Below are positions 18,485-27,181 of a stretch of 64,000 nt of DNA, in pieces. A model generated the notes under the pieces. It was not told the origin of the DNA. It saw only the letters and a list, made by a program, of their open reading frames with translations, and made no database searches. Position 1 is the stretch's first letter; each line of letters starts with the position of its first letter. Origin of the DNA: Anaerolineaceae bacterium UBA2274. GTDB lineage: Bacteria > Chloroflexota > Anaerolineae > Anaerolineales > Anaerolineaceae. The position numbers and the translations under genes were made by a program. The stretch covers positions 30,377-94,376 of the forward strand of contig DDWY01000017.1 of the NCBI GenBank assembly GCA_002347705.1. The letters run 5' to 3'.

Positions 18485-18856
18485 CTACAGCACTTCCGGA
18501 GCCAATGAAACGATTTTCATATAGCCTTTGTCGCGCAATTCGCGGGCAACCGGGCCAAAAATACGGGTGCCGCGTGGGTTGACACCGTCATTGTCCAGGA
18601 TTACAGCCGCGTTATCGTCAAAACTGATGGTAGAACCATCTGGGCGGCGGTAAGGGTGGCTGGTGCGGACGATGACCGCTTTTACAATTTCACTCTTCTT
18701 TACTGAAGACTGAGGCGTGGCAACTTTCACTGTTCCAACCACAATGTCGCCCACGTAACCGTATCGGCGGCCTGTGCCGCCCACAACCTGGATAACCAGA
18801 ATTTCACGGGCGCCAGTGTTATCAGCAATAACTAATCGAGATTCTCGCTGGATCAT
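18485..18856 (-). CDS. rplN: Large ribosomal subunit protein L14
   Basis: A 123-residue protein at the 30S-50S interface. It opens [19 protein letters not shown] and has [35 protein letters not shown] and the C-terminal [10 protein letters not shown]. The ATG overlaps the rpsQ stop by four bases. There are no unusual features. Confidence 0.98.
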   Translation of the reverse strand: MIQRESRLVIADNTGAREILVIQVVGGTGRRYGYVGDIVVGTVKVATPQSSVKKSEIVKAVIVRTSHPYRRPDGSTISFDDNAAVILDNDGVNPRGTRIFGPVARELRDKGYMKIVSLAPEVL

Positions 18857-19368
18857 GCTGCATCCTCTTCCTCGAGCTCTTCCTCGACCTCTTCAGCAGC
18901 TTCTTCAGTTTCGGTTAATTCCTCGACCTCTGCAACAGCCTCTTCGGTTTCGATTAATTCCTCGACCTCTGCAACAGCCTCTTCGGTTTCGACTAATTCC
19001 TCGACCTCTTCAACAGCTTCTTCGGTTTCGATTAATTCCTCGACCTCTTCAACAGCTTCTTCAGTTTCGATTAATTCCACAAGCTCTTCGATGGCCTCAG
19101 GTGCTGATTCAACGCCTTCCTGGCGGATTTCGACCTTGACGATCTCTGCCACAACCCAACGCACTGTTGCTGAAATCGGAGCTGATTCGACGATCACGAC
19201 CTTATCGCCCACATTGCAGCCCAATTCATCATGTGCCTTGTAAGCCTTCGTGCTCCGCACTACTTTGTGGTAAAGCGGATGCTTGTAGGTGCGCGAAACT
19301 TCCACAATGACCGTTTTGGTCATCTTATTCGATTTAACAACACCCGTTAAACGTCGGCGATTGTTCAT
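18853..19368 (-). CDS. rpsQ: Small ribosomal subunit protein S17 with long acidic repeat tail
   Basis: A 171-residue protein, about twice the usual 80-90. Residues 1-85 are normal S17: [50 protein letters not shown]. Residues from about 95 to 160 are roughly five copies of a 13-residue unit, [13 protein letters not shown], followed by [10 protein letters not shown]. The tail is almost all Glu, Val, Leu, Ala and Thr and should be helical and strongly acidic. S17 is a primary 16S-binding protein, and the core is intact. The tail is encoded by a 39-bp tandem repeat (see separate entry). Confidence 0.95.
   Translation of the reverse strand: MNNRRRLTGVVKSNKMTKTVIVEVSRTYKHPLYHKVVRSTKAYKAHDELGCNVGDKVVIVESAPISATVRWVVAEIVKVEIRQEGVESAPEAIEELVELIETEEAVEEVEELIETEEAVEEVEELVETEEAVAEVEELIETEEAVAEVEELTETEEAAEEVEEELEEEDAA
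18880..19090 (-). repeat. 39-bp tandem repeat inside rpsQ
   Basis: On the plus strand a 39-base unit containing TTCCTCGACCTCTGCAACAG, then CCTCTTCGGTTTCGATTAA, recurs about five times with small changes. Each unit encodes 13 residues of the acidic S17 tail, so copy-number change would keep the frame. Nucleotide identity between copies is high, which suggests recent expansion. Confidence 0.85.
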
Positions 19369-19574
19369 TTCTTACCTTCCTTCTCCTGGCGGGCGCGCTC
19401 ATTCAGGATTGTTTCCAATCGGGCAATGTCCCGTCGGGCAACCTTGAAGCGGCTGGTGTCCGTTAGCTGACCGGTCACGATCTGGAAGCGCAAATTCATG
19501 AGCTCCTGCCGGATGTTCAACAGTTTAATATTAATATCTTCCGTAGAAAGTTCCCTTATTTCTTTGCTGTTCAT
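19365..19574 (-). CDS. rpmC: Large ribosomal subunit protein L29
   Basis: A 69-residue two-helix protein near the exit tunnel. It shows [20 protein letters not shown], then the diagnostic [20 protein letters not shown] followed by [11 protein letters not shown]. It overlaps both rplP and rpsQ by four bases, the tight L16-L29-S17 cluster. Confidence 0.97.
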   Translation of the reverse strand: MNSKEIRELSTEDINIKLLNIRQELMNLRFQIVTGQLTDTSRFKVARRDIARLETILNERARQEKEGKK

Positions 19575-19996
19575 GAACCTTCTCCCATTGTTTCTCGGGC
19601 TACGATCTTAGTTTTGAAGCCCAACTTATAGCGTGCCCGGTTCAGTGCTCTGACTGCGGATTCGCCATCAGTTCCACCTACCTCGAACAAAATGCGACCG
19701 GGGCGAATTACTGCCACCCAATGATCCACGGCGCCCTTCCCTTTACCCATACGGGTTTCAGCAGCGCGCTTGGTGTAGGGTTTGTCAGGAAACACACGGA
19801 TCCAGATTTTTCCGCGGCGCTTCAACTCGTGCACGATTGCACGGCGGGCAGCCTCGATCTGGCGAGCGGTCATATAACCACAATCCAGTGCCTTCAATCC
19901 ATAGTCACCGAAGTTTACGTCCACACCGCGTGAAGCTTTGCCCTTCATGCGGCCGCGCATTTGCTTGCGGTACTTTACTCTCTTTGGCATCAACAT
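19571..19996 (-). CDS. rplP: Large ribosomal subunit protein L16
   Basis: A 141-residue protein near the A-site tRNA. It has [19 protein letters not shown], then [20 protein letters not shown] and [20 protein letters not shown], all diagnostic. The ATG at 19996 has GAGGAAG eight bases before it; the third residue, also Met, is an alternative start that matches the usual family N-terminus. Confidence 0.98.
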   Translation of the reverse strand: MLMPKRVKYRKQMRGRMKGKASRGVDVNFGDYGLKALDCGYMTARQIEAARRAIVHELKRRGKIWIRVFPDKPYTKRAAETRMGKGKGAVDHWVAVIRPGRILFEVGGTDGESAVRALNRARYKLGFKTKIVARETMGEGS

Positions 19997-20024
19997 AATT
20001 TACTTCCTCACTCGTTCCGAATAA

Positions 20025-20702
20025 TTACTCGCTGATATAGACACCTTCGGTGGTTTCAACCTTTTCTTCAGGTTGGTTCATGACGATGCCCTTATAAATC
20101 CAAACTTTGACGCCAATCTGACCAAAAGTGGTCGTGGCAGCGGCACGGGCGAAGTCAATATCCGCACGCAGCGTCTGCAGCGGCACGCGCCCTTCACGCA
20201 GGGTCACACGGCGAGCCATTTCAGCACCGGACAAACGACCGGAAACCGAAATTTTGATCCCGCCTGCGCCCTGGCGTAAAGCCTGTTGGATAGCGCGTTT
20301 CATTGCACGGCGGTAGCTGATGCGGCGCTCGAGCTGACTGGCAATGTTAGTTGCCACCAGGTAAGCATCGGTATCGGCGGATTTGATCTCTTTTACTTCC
20401 AGATCAATCTTCTTGCCCGTCAATGCTTCCAGCTGCTGACGCAGAATTTTCACACTCTCGCCTTTGCGACCGATCAGGATGCCGGGTTTGGCTGTGTGCA
20501 GGGTGACCTTCACCTTGCCTGGATAGCGTTCGATTTCGATATTTGAAACACCAGCGCGTTCGGTTTCCTTTTTCACCAGATCCCGAATTTGCAGATCCTG
20601 ATGCAGTTGTTCGGTGTAATCCGCACCTTCAGCGTACCAGCGTCCTAACCAGGGTTTATTGATCCCCAGACGAAATCCGATTGGATGTACTTTACGACCC
20701 AT
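20025..20702 (-). CDS. rpsC: Small ribosomal subunit protein S3
   Basis: A 225-residue protein at the mRNA entry channel. It opens [18 protein letters not shown]. The KH domain (about residues 40-110) includes [17 protein letters not shown], and the C-terminal domain has [11 protein letters not shown] and [17 protein letters not shown]. Family length is typical. It is the gene between rplV and rplP. Confidence 0.98.
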   Translation of the reverse strand: MGRKVHPIGFRLGINKPWLGRWYAEGADYTEQLHQDLQIRDLVKKETERAGVSNIEIERYPGKVKVTLHTAKPGILIGRKGESVKILRQQLEALTGKKIDLEVKEIKSADTDAYLVATNIASQLERRISYRRAMKRAIQQALRQGAGGIKISVSGRLSGAEMARRVTLREGRVPLQTLRADIDFARAAATTTFGQIGVKVWIYKGIVMNQPEEKVETTEGVYISE

Positions 20703-20718
20703 ATCTCACTCCTTACCT

Positions 20719-21060
20719 TTACTCGATCTCGCGTAATACGACGGTCACATGCGCACGGCGCTTAAGCAGCGGCTTGAAACGACCACGCGCGCCAAACCTG
20801 CGCCACTTGCGGGTGGGAGCTTCGTCAGCGTAGATCTTGTAAACCACGAGGTCATCGCGGCTAACACCAAAGTTCTCTTCAGCATTGGACATTGCCGAAT
20901 AAATCAGCTTACGAACCGGGTGGGCTGCCTTCTTAGGGGTCAGACTCAAGATGTTCAATGCATCCACAACCTTCTTACCGCGGACCAGGTCGATTACCAG
21001 GCGGGTCTTCTGAGCAGATTCAGCAAAGTTTGAGAGTTTTGCAGAAATTTCCTGTGCCAT
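20719..21060 (-). CDS. rplV: Large ribosomal subunit protein L22
   Basis: A 113-residue protein lining the exit tunnel. It has AESAQKTRLVIDLVRGKKV, the hairpin-bearing NAEENFGVSRDDLVVYKIY and RFGARGRFKPLLKRRAHVTV. ATG 21060 was chosen because AAGGTGAG lies seven bases upstream and gives the usual MAQEISAKL opening. A GTG at 21072 is possible. The ribosome site overlaps the end of rpsS. Confidence 0.97.
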   Translation of the reverse strand: MAQEISAKLSNFAESAQKTRLVIDLVRGKKVVDALNILSLTPKKAAHPVRKLIYSAMSNAEENFGVSRDDLVVYKIYADEAPTRKWRRFGARGRFKPLLKRRAHVTVVLREIE

Positions 21061-21068
21061 CTTCTTTC

Positions 21069-21338
21069 TCACCTTCCCTTTTCAGAGACATGACCGCGGA
21101 ACCAGCGGGTGGGGGCAAATTCGCCCAGGCGATGGCCAACCATGTTCTCAGTAACATAGATCGGAACGTGGCGACGACCGTCATGCACTGCAATCGTATG
21201 CCCTACCATCTGGGGGAAGATGGTACTGGCACGGCTCCAGGTGCGGATGACCTTCTTTTCGCCTTTCTCGTTCATATCTTCAATTCTTTTCAACAGTTTC
21301 GGGTCAACGAATGGCCCTTTTTTTAATGATCGCGACAT
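21069..21338 (-). CDS. rpsS: Small ribosomal subunit protein S19
   Basis: An 89-residue 30S head protein. It opens [20 protein letters not shown] and has [20 protein letters not shown], then the terminal [20 protein letters not shown] block. The length matches the family. The order rplB-rpsS-rplV is the usual S10-operon order. Confidence 0.98.
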   Translation of the reverse strand: MSRSLKKGPFVDPKLLKRIEDMNEKGEKKVIRTWSRASTIFPQMVGHTIAVHDGRRHVPIYVTENMVGHRLGEFAPTRWFRGHVSEKGR

Positions 21339-21366
21339 CTTAGTTTCCTTTTCTGTCTCTCAACCG

Positions 21367-22206
21367 CTAACGGCGCTTGGCTTTGGAGCGGTGGCGAAGA
21401 ATCATGTTATCCGTGCGCTTATTTCGGCGGGTCTTATAACCAAGGGTCGGCTTACCCCAGGGGGACTTTGGTCCGGGCATGCCGATCGGGCTGCGACCTT
21501 CACCACCACCATGCGGATGGTCCCTTGGAGACATCGCACTACCGCGAACTTCAGGGCGGAGCCCCATGTGGCGCGCGCGCCCAGCCTTGCCGAGCTTGAT
21601 ATTGCTGTGTTCCACATTACCAACCTGACCGATCGAGGCACTGCATTCCTGCAGAACTAAACGCACTTCGCCCGAAGGCATACGCACATGCGCATACTTA
21701 CCTTCTTTTGCGAGCAGTTGCGCGGAGGTTCCAGCAGAGCGAACCATCTGAGCGCCCTTGCCGGGATGCAGCTCGATCGCGTGGATCGTGGTGCCAACCG
21801 GGATATTTGCCAGGGGAAGATTGTTTCCGGGGCGGATTTCCACGTTTGAACCAGACAGCAGCGTGTCGCCAACTTTGACCCCGATGGGGGCAATGATGTA
21901 GCGTTTCTCACCATCAGCGTAGTTCAGCAGCGCCAGGCGGGCAGTCCGATTGGGATCGTATTCGATCGCGGCGACTTTGGCGGGGATGTTCGTCTTATCC
22001 CGTTTGAAGTCCACCAGGCGGATCTGTCGGCGTGCGCCGCCGCCGCGATGGCGGACAGTGATACGACCAGCAGAGTTTCGCCCGGCGCGTTCCTTTTTCA
22101 GAACGATCAGACTGCGCTCGGGACGGGTCTTGGTAATTTCTTCGAACGTATAGCTGGTTTTATGCCGCTGACCGTTCGTCTTGGGTTTATAAATCTTGAC
22201 TGCCAT
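21367..22206 (-). CDS. rplB: Large ribosomal subunit protein L2
   Basis: A 279-residue protein required for subunit joining and peptidyl transfer. It has [19 protein letters not shown], the block [19 protein letters not shown], and the catalytic-centre loop [17 protein letters not shown], whose His residues are conserved. The C-terminus is rich in Arg and Lys. Its start overlaps the rplW stop by one base (TAATG). Confidence 0.98.
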   Translation of the reverse strand: MAVKIYKPKTNGQRHKTSYTFEEITKTRPERSLIVLKKERAGRNSAGRITVRHRGGGARRQIRLVDFKRDKTNIPAKVAAIEYDPNRTARLALLNYADGEKRYIIAPIGVKVGDTLLSGSNVEIRPGNNLPLANIPVGTTIHAIELHPGKGAQMVRSAGTSAQLLAKEGKYAHVRMPSGEVRLVLQECSASIGQVGNVEHSNIKLGKAGRARHMGLRPEVRGSAMSPRDHPHGGGEGRSPIGMPGPKSPWGKPTLGYKTRRNKRTDNMILRHRSKAKRR

Positions 22207-22511
22207 TAGTCCACTCCTTCAAACACAGGAATGCTCTCCCCAGGCTTCAGCTTCACAATGGCTTTTTTGTAACCATTTGAACGCAGCGCCAGGCGGCGGG
22301 TCCGCGAGTTGCGGTGCGCTTTGGCGGGGAGGTTGATGATATTTACACGCACAACGTTGACATCGAAAGCCGTTTCGACGGCGGTCTTAACCTGTTCGCG
22401 AGTGGCATAAGATGCAACTTCGAACACATACTGGTTCAGTTTTCCGGCCAGGTAATTCGACTTTTCGGTCACGACAGGGCGCCGCAGGATATCAAAGACG
22501 GTATTACTCAT
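22206..22511 (-). CDS. rplW: Large ribosomal subunit protein L23
   Basis: A 101-residue exit-tunnel protein that docks trigger factor and SRP. It shows [20 protein letters not shown], then [20 protein letters not shown] and the loop residues of [15 protein letters not shown]. There are no anomalies. Confidence 0.97.
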   Translation of the reverse strand: MSNTVFDILRRPVVTEKSNYLAGKLNQYVFEVASYATREQVKTAVETAFDVNVVRVNIINLPAKAHRNSRTRRLALRSNGYKKAIVKLKPGESIPVFEGVD

Positions 22512-22525
22512 TCTGCTTCACCTTC

Positions 22526-23155
22526 CTATCCCAGATAACTCTTGATCACATCGAGTGAAGCAAGTGGGATAATGACTTTCTCACAAGTGAACAAATCGCG
22601 AATGTTCAGGTAATTTGCCTGCAGCAGCTTGGCATTGCTCAAGTTGCGTCCGGATTTGATCAGGTTTGTGTAAGATTCACTCTTATCGGGCACCAAAATC
22701 AGCTTGCGCACATCACCAGCCAGAGCTGAGAGCGCTTTTGCCAGGTCTGCACTGCGGGCTTTTTCCATGCTGAGGGTATCAACCATGATGATCTTGGCAT
22801 CGTTGGCGGTCACCGTCAGGGCACTGCGCAGAGCCGCGCGGCGCATCTTCTGGGGCATAGCCTGGGTGTAGTCCCGAGGTTTCGGGGTGTGGATGCGACC
22901 ACCGCCAACAGACTGGGCAGAATTCATGCTGCCGCGTCGGGCGCGGCCAGTACCCTTCTGCTTCCAGGGTTTGGCACCGCCGCCACGGACTTCGCCGCGG
23001 CGCTTGGTGTTGTGAGTGCCCAGGCGGGCATTCGCCATCTGGCGCTGATATGCCTGGTGCATCAGGTCCACATTCACTTTAGCTGCAAAAATTTCATCGG
23101 GCAGTTCAACAGTATCCGACTTTTCGCCTTTTAAGTTATAAACGTCAACTTTCAT
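22526..23155 (-). CDS. rplD: Large ribosomal subunit protein L4
   Basis: A 209-residue protein whose loop lines the exit tunnel; L4 also regulates the S10 operon in enterobacteria. It has MKVDVYNLKGEKSDTVELP, the loop GEVRGGGAKPWKQKGTGRAR, and GGRIHTPKPRDYTQAMPQKM. ATG 23155 was preferred since GGAG lies nine bases upstream; an in-frame ATG five codons earlier is weaker. Confidence 0.97.
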   Translation of the reverse strand: MKVDVYNLKGEKSDTVELPDEIFAAKVNVDLMHQAYQRQMANARLGTHNTKRRGEVRGGGAKPWKQKGTGRARRGSMNSAQSVGGGRIHTPKPRDYTQAMPQKMRRAALRSALTVTANDAKIIMVDTLSMEKARSADLAKALSALAGDVRKLILVPDKSESYTNLIKSGRNLSNAKLLQANYLNIRDLFTCEKVIIPLASLDVIKSYLG

Positions 23156-23185
23156 GATAGCTTTCTCCATTCAACCACAAGCGTT

Positions 23186-23818
23186 TTACTGCTTGCGAGC
23201 CTCTTTGATTACCACAGTTCCGCCTTTGGCGCCGGGCACTGAGCCCTGAACCGCGATCAGATTGCGCTCTGGATCAACCATCGCAACACGGATATGCGAA
23301 GAAGTGACCTGAACATTGCCCATATGCCCAGGACGGCGCTTGCCCTTGTATACACGCCCTGGCGTGGTGCCGGATCCAGAAGAGCCGGGAGAACGCTGGC
23401 GGTCAGACTGACCATGGGTGGCAGGTCCACCGTGAAAACCATGACGTTTCATGGCGCCGGCAAATCCTTTACCCTTGGAGGTGCCAACAACATCTACGTA
23501 TTCGCCTGCAGCGAAAACCGACGCGTTCAGTTCGTCACCTGGATTGATATCTTCAATTTTCTTTGTGCGGAATTCCCTCAACACGCGCAAGGGAGGGAGA
23601 TTGTTGGTCTTGAGATGCCCAAGTTGAGCCTTACTCAGACGCTTTGGTTTCACTTCTCCAAATGCCAGCTGAACAGCGCTATAGCCGTCAGTCTCGACCT
23701 CTTTGACCTGAGAAACAAAACAAGGCCCAGCCTCGATAAGCGTCACGGGAATTGCGCGCCCGCTATCATCGAAGATCTGGGTCATACCGATCTTTCTTCC
23801 AATAAGCCCTTTTAACAT
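23186..23818 (-). CDS. rplC: Large ribosomal subunit protein L3
   Basis: A 210-residue early-assembly protein. It opens MLKGLIGRKIGMTQIFDDSG and has the long loop GKGFAGAMKRHGFHGGPATH followed by GSGTTPGRVYKGKRRPGHMG. ATG 23818 follows CAGGAG with a six-base spacer. It is the first gene of the operon; rpsJ, which usually precedes it, is not found upstream. Confidence 0.98.
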   Translation of the reverse strand: MLKGLIGRKIGMTQIFDDSGRAIPVTLIEAGPCFVSQVKEVETDGYSAVQLAFGEVKPKRLSKAQLGHLKTNNLPPLRVLREFRTKKIEDINPGDELNASVFAAGEYVDVVGTSKGKGFAGAMKRHGFHGGPATHGQSDRQRSPGSSGSGTTPGRVYKGKRRPGHMGNVQVTSSHIRVAMVDPERNLIAVQGSVPGAKGGTVVIKEARKQ

Positions 23819-23976
23819 ACTATTCTCCTGTTTAGGTTTTTGCGAGACTGTCAGCCTGGGCAAGCTGCATCATCTCCGCACAATCCAGTCAATGTTCCCT
23901 GTGCAGCCTTCTGCCCACGCGGGTAACATTCTTAAATTGTCACACAAATATAACTACCTCTGAAGGTAGCCCGTCA

Positions 23977-24005
23977 AATATATCACAAGTCCCCGCGGAA
24001 TGCAA
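23977..24005 (-). promoter_or_regulatory. Probable sigma70-type promoter of the ribosomal operon
   Basis: On the minus strand TTGCAT and TATATT are separated by exactly 17 bases, ending about 160 bases upstream of rplC. A hairpin, CTACCT-TCAG-AGGTAG (23954-23969 region), would lie at the very 5' end of the transcript. A second candidate, TTGACG with TATATT 19 bases on, overlaps just downstream. The start site is not known, but no other comparable match lies in this gap. Confidence 0.7.
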
Positions 24006-24133
24006 GGGTTTTTGGAATTTGCTTTGGTAATCTCGGAAACGAATTGACCAAATTCAGATTCGCAAGAATTCAACGTGCGGCGGTTATTTTATCACGCTTT
24101 GGAATTGTTTTCCTGTCATTGGGGGCGCTACTT

Positions 24134-24209
24134 TGTCATTCCGAGGGCAGCAGAGAATCTTAACACCATGAGGAGAAAGATCCTTCGCAAAAGAAGCTCA
24201 GGATGACAG
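24134..24209. repeat. Inverted-end repeat (TGTCATTCCGAG...CAGGATGACAG)
   Basis: A 76-base unit with ends TGTCATTCCGAG and CTCAGGATGACAG, and internal GAATCTT and AAGATCCTTCGC. It belongs to a second repeat family, also seen near 35657, 35887 and 44110. It lies in the non-coding gap 24006-24764. Confidence 0.65.
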
Positions 24210-24263
24210 TGGTGCGGGTATTTTTTGGTCATTACGGATTGCGGAGAGGCGTGCGCAATGGTT

Positions 24264-24413
24264 AGACCGATGTAGGGCGGAGGCCCGCCTCCGCCGCGAT
24301 ATGTCATTGAATAAAATGACGGGGAACAGGCAGGCCAGTTCCCTACGATGATGGTGGCGAGGTGTGCTCATTGGTGAGACCGATGTAGGGCAGAGGCCTG
24401 CCTCCGCCACGAT
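24264..24413. repeat. Two copies of a 37-bp GTAGGGCGGAGGC repeat
   Basis: Copies at 24264-24300 and 24377-24413 share AGACCGATGTAGGGC, then GAGGCC and GCCTCCGCC. Each can fold into a short G/C hairpin. A related unit is at about 44147-44182. No gene is visible in this part of the gap. Confidence 0.65.
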
Positions 24414-24443
24414 AGGGTCTTGATAAAATTAATGAGGAACAGG

Positions 24444-24693
24444 CCTACGTGAAAATATATTCAATTTCAACCAGTTCGTGTAGGGGTAACCGCCTCTGGT
24501 TGCCCGTTATTGTTAATAACCTGAATCAACACAGCCCTCAAAAGGAATGTGTTTGATGGATAAAATGTGTAAACAATCACCCCAAACAAAATGTAAACAA
24601 TCATTGTCTTGACAAAGAGCCTGTCCCTACGTGAAAATATATTCAATTTCAACCGGTTCGTGTAGGGGTAACCGCCTCTGGTTACCCGTTATT
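24444..24693. repeat. 68-bp direct repeat carrying the GGGGTAACC palindrome
   Basis: Copies at 24444-24511 and 24626-24693 are almost identical. Each contains GTGAAAATATATTCAATTTC, then GTGTAGGGGTAACC and GGTTACCC or GGTTGCCC. The palindrome is the one at 3677-3702. The copies are separated by about 114 bases with no gene. Confidence 0.8.
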
Positions 24694-24764
24694 AAGGCAT
24701 TGAACAAAACAAAATTTTTTCTTCCGGGGCGGGTCTTCATACCCGCCCTATATTCAGAAACAGT

Positions 24765-26177
24765 CTACTTGTTTATCAAAGGCAACTGCGTGTTCCACGC
24801 CTGGGTGGAGAACCAGGTGTCTGAGCAAGCATCCCAGACCCCAGACAAGTACATATCGTTGGAGGCGATATTGCCTGAAACCATGGTTTCAGGGCAATTG
24901 TCCTCTGAGATTTTGACAGCTGGAGTATAGAACCCTGCGACATAATGGGATGCAGTTATAAAGTTCGACTCTGCCCATGCCATTACGGGTATCACAAAAG
25001 GTGACTTGACACGGTTCTTGACAGCAGTCATCTCCAGATCAAATTTAAAGGTTGCTGAACCATCACTGGGTTCCAAGATTACTGAGGTATCAAAAGCATT
25101 TGTGTAATAGACCTGAGGAGCGCCAGTCGGAGCAGTATTGTCATCCCCTATAAAACTGAGAAACAGGGTGTCATCCAGACCCAGGATTTCCACATCATCA
25201 ATGATTGAGAAGGTATCCCAGCTGGTAGGTAGATCTACCATCACATCTTGTTTATTGCCGCAACCATTCGCCTCACAAGATGACATGTAAATCTGGTCCA
25301 CCGATCCAGGATGGTATCCGCTGGCAAGTGCAACCCGCTGAGTTGTGCCATCCTGATAGAAAGACAGGCTAACAGAAATGTCCTGATCTGTATATTCAGA
25401 TGAAGTGATTACCCAAATCTGGTTCATCTGACCGTCTGCCAGCGTACTGCGGTTGGAACGAATCTCCAGGCGCTCGGAATACGGTGGCGCACCTCCGGTG
25501 GTCCAGTTGTAGTGATAACCTACATGCAGAAAACCATCGTTATCGATCCCCATTTCCAGGCTATAGAAATATGCGGTTTCAAGACTTGGTTCGATAAACC
25601 AGTGGACTCGACCAGACACTATCGGTGTTGGAGCGATACGCTTATACCAAAGATCAGCCGTACGCCCTCCTGTGTAGGGCCTGTCATAAACCGCATAGGC
25701 GGTACTACCGCGGGCAGTGACCCAGACGTTGCCAGCGGTTTGTTCTGTGCCATCCAACGGGTCGCAATCATTATCATAGCCTCCAACCGGCGGGTAGAGT
25801 GGAATTTGCTGGTAACAGGCAAATTTTTCGGGTCCACCGCGCTGTTCAACCCAGGTCACATACGCCATCCCATTGTCCAAAACGGCGATATCAGGATTAT
25901 ATTGCTTCCAGTTCGTCCCGGACCCACTCATAACCATGGTAATCTTGCCTATTGGCCCTGCCTCTCCATAGCGCGTGCGATAGTAGACAATCCGGTCAGC
26001 CACGACGCCGGCGATGTGAGAGCGGCCAGCCGCGTCAACAGCGATTACCGCATGCTCCACCTGATCTCCATCTGTGATATGGATTTCGGTCGGGGGTGAA
26101 AAAGTGGTGGGAACACAGGCACTCAAAATGAGTGTTAAAAGCAAGAAGAATGTCCAAATGATGGTTTTGCCTTTCAT
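24765..26177 (-). CDS. Secreted beta-rich lipoprotein of unknown function
   Basis: A 470-residue predicted lipoprotein. The signal sequence MKGKTIIWTFFLLLTLILSAC ends in the lipobox LSAC, so the Cys should carry lipid and the protein should be anchored outside the cytoplasmic membrane. The rest is rich in Tyr, Trp, Asp and Gly with repeating beta-type segments such as DIAVLDNGMAYVTWVEQ, which suggests a beta-propeller like those of sialidase-fold proteins, but I recognise no catalytic motif. The C-terminus is TQLPLINK, resembling the LPLI tails of two other secreted proteins here. The ATG at 26177 follows AAGGAGG. An upstream frame adding 35 residues was rejected. Confidence 0.75.
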   Translation of the reverse strand: MKGKTIIWTFFLLLTLILSACVPTTFSPPTEIHITDGDQVEHAVIAVDAAGRSHIAGVVADRIVYYRTRYGEAGPIGKITMVMSGSGTNWKQYNPDIAVLDNGMAYVTWVEQRGGPEKFACYQQIPLYPPVGGYDNDCDPLDGTEQTAGNVWVTARGSTAYAVYDRPYTGGRTADLWYKRIAPTPIVSGRVHWFIEPSLETAYFYSLEMGIDNDGFLHVGYHYNWTTGGAPPYSERLEIRSNRSTLADGQMNQIWVITSSEYTDQDISVSLSFYQDGTTQRVALASGYHPGSVDQIYMSSCEANGCGNKQDVMVDLPTSWDTFSIIDDVEILGLDDTLFLSFIGDDNTAPTGAPQVYYTNAFDTSVILEPSDGSATFKFDLEMTAVKNRVKSPFVIPVMAWAESNFITASHYVAGFYTPAVKISEDNCPETMVSGNIASNDMYLSGVWDACSDTWFSTQAWNTQLPLINK

Positions 26178-26201
26178 AGTATCCAACCTCCTTGAAGTGG
26201 G

Positions 26202-26234
26202 TGCATACAAACCCTCCTTAGGGGAGTGTATGCA
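26202..26234 (-). other. Leader hairpin upstream of the lipoprotein gene
   Basis: TGCATAC and GTATGCA pair over seven bases around an inner CCCT/AGGG arm, between the lipoprotein start and the upstream gap. It could be a 5'-UTR structure or an operator. No function is evident. Confidence 0.35.
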
Positions 26235-26646
26235 TGTTTTATATTGAAGTTTTGTCGAATTGGCGGCCTCGGACGAGGTCAAGTGAATTTATGTTAATAC
26301 TATAGCAAATTTGGACCTGAAATTCAATAAGCTTTGAGCAATTCCATGTATTAATATAACGTTCTGGGCAACACATAATATGGAAAGAAAAAAAAAGATA
26401 CCGGCCCGTTAGCCGACTTCTTTAGGTGATTAGTTGTAATTCTCTGCTATCTGGTCAGCAAGGACAGGTAGATAGCATTATCCAGCAGCGGAGGCATCTT
26501 GTAGAGATTGAAGTCGAGCCTTTCGGCATCATTCTTTATGGTAGCTGTGGAACCAATGCTAAACCAACCATACCAAACCTCACTTGAATTGAAAGCCGTG
26601 CTGGGCTCCCAATGACAAAAAATCTTTCAACGTGAACCTCCATTGC

Positions 26647-26944
26647 GTGGCGATCTCTCCTTGTGTGTATACCCAACCGCAAAAGCGAGATTGCCACACC
26701 CCCTTTCCGTATCTCCAAACTCGTGGCTGCAAAACACCGGGGGTTCGCAATGACAAAATATCCGTCACCGCGAGGAGCAAAGCAATGTGGCGATCCGCCT
26801 GTGAGTCTGTCATCGCGAGGGAGCTTATGACCGTGGCGATCTCTCCTTGTGTGTATACCCAACAGCAAAAGCGAGATTGCCACACCCCCTTACCATATCT
26901 CCAAACTCGTGGCTGCAAAACATCGGGGGTTCGCAATGACAAAA
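26647..26944. repeat. Two 112-bp direct repeats with GCAATGACA ends
   Basis: Copies at 26647-26758 and 26833-26944 share GTGGCGATCTCTCCTTGTGT, then AGCGAGATTGCCACACCCCC and CGGGGGTTCGCAATGACAAA, with only a few differences. They lie in a 900-base gap (26283-27085) that has no supportable gene; the open frames are repeat artefacts. The ends recall the arrays at 1419 and 57188. Confidence 0.75.
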
Positions 26945-27084
26945 GATGCGTCTACACGGGCACAGGTGACCGTTCCCTGTGACTGCGACCTGTTATTCCG
27001 AAGGGAACGCGGCTCGCCCCATATCAATTTGATTATTCTCAACACAGATTGGCAATGGGAACATAACGCGTGACTGAAAGGCAT

Positions 27085-27123
27085 TAAAAAGAGACTGGCT
27101 CCTCAAGAGTCAGTCTCTTTACT
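27085..27123 (-). terminator. Rho-independent terminator after the subtilase gene
   Basis: GAGACTGGCTC and GAGTCAGTCTC pair with one G-U around a four-base loop. On the minus strand the stem is followed by TTTTT. It lies about 60 bases after the subtilase stop. Confidence 0.9.
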
Positions 27124-27181
27124 TTTCCTACCCGATCAATCAAAGATCACGAGTAAGTGGAAACACCTTCTGTCGTCTGCA

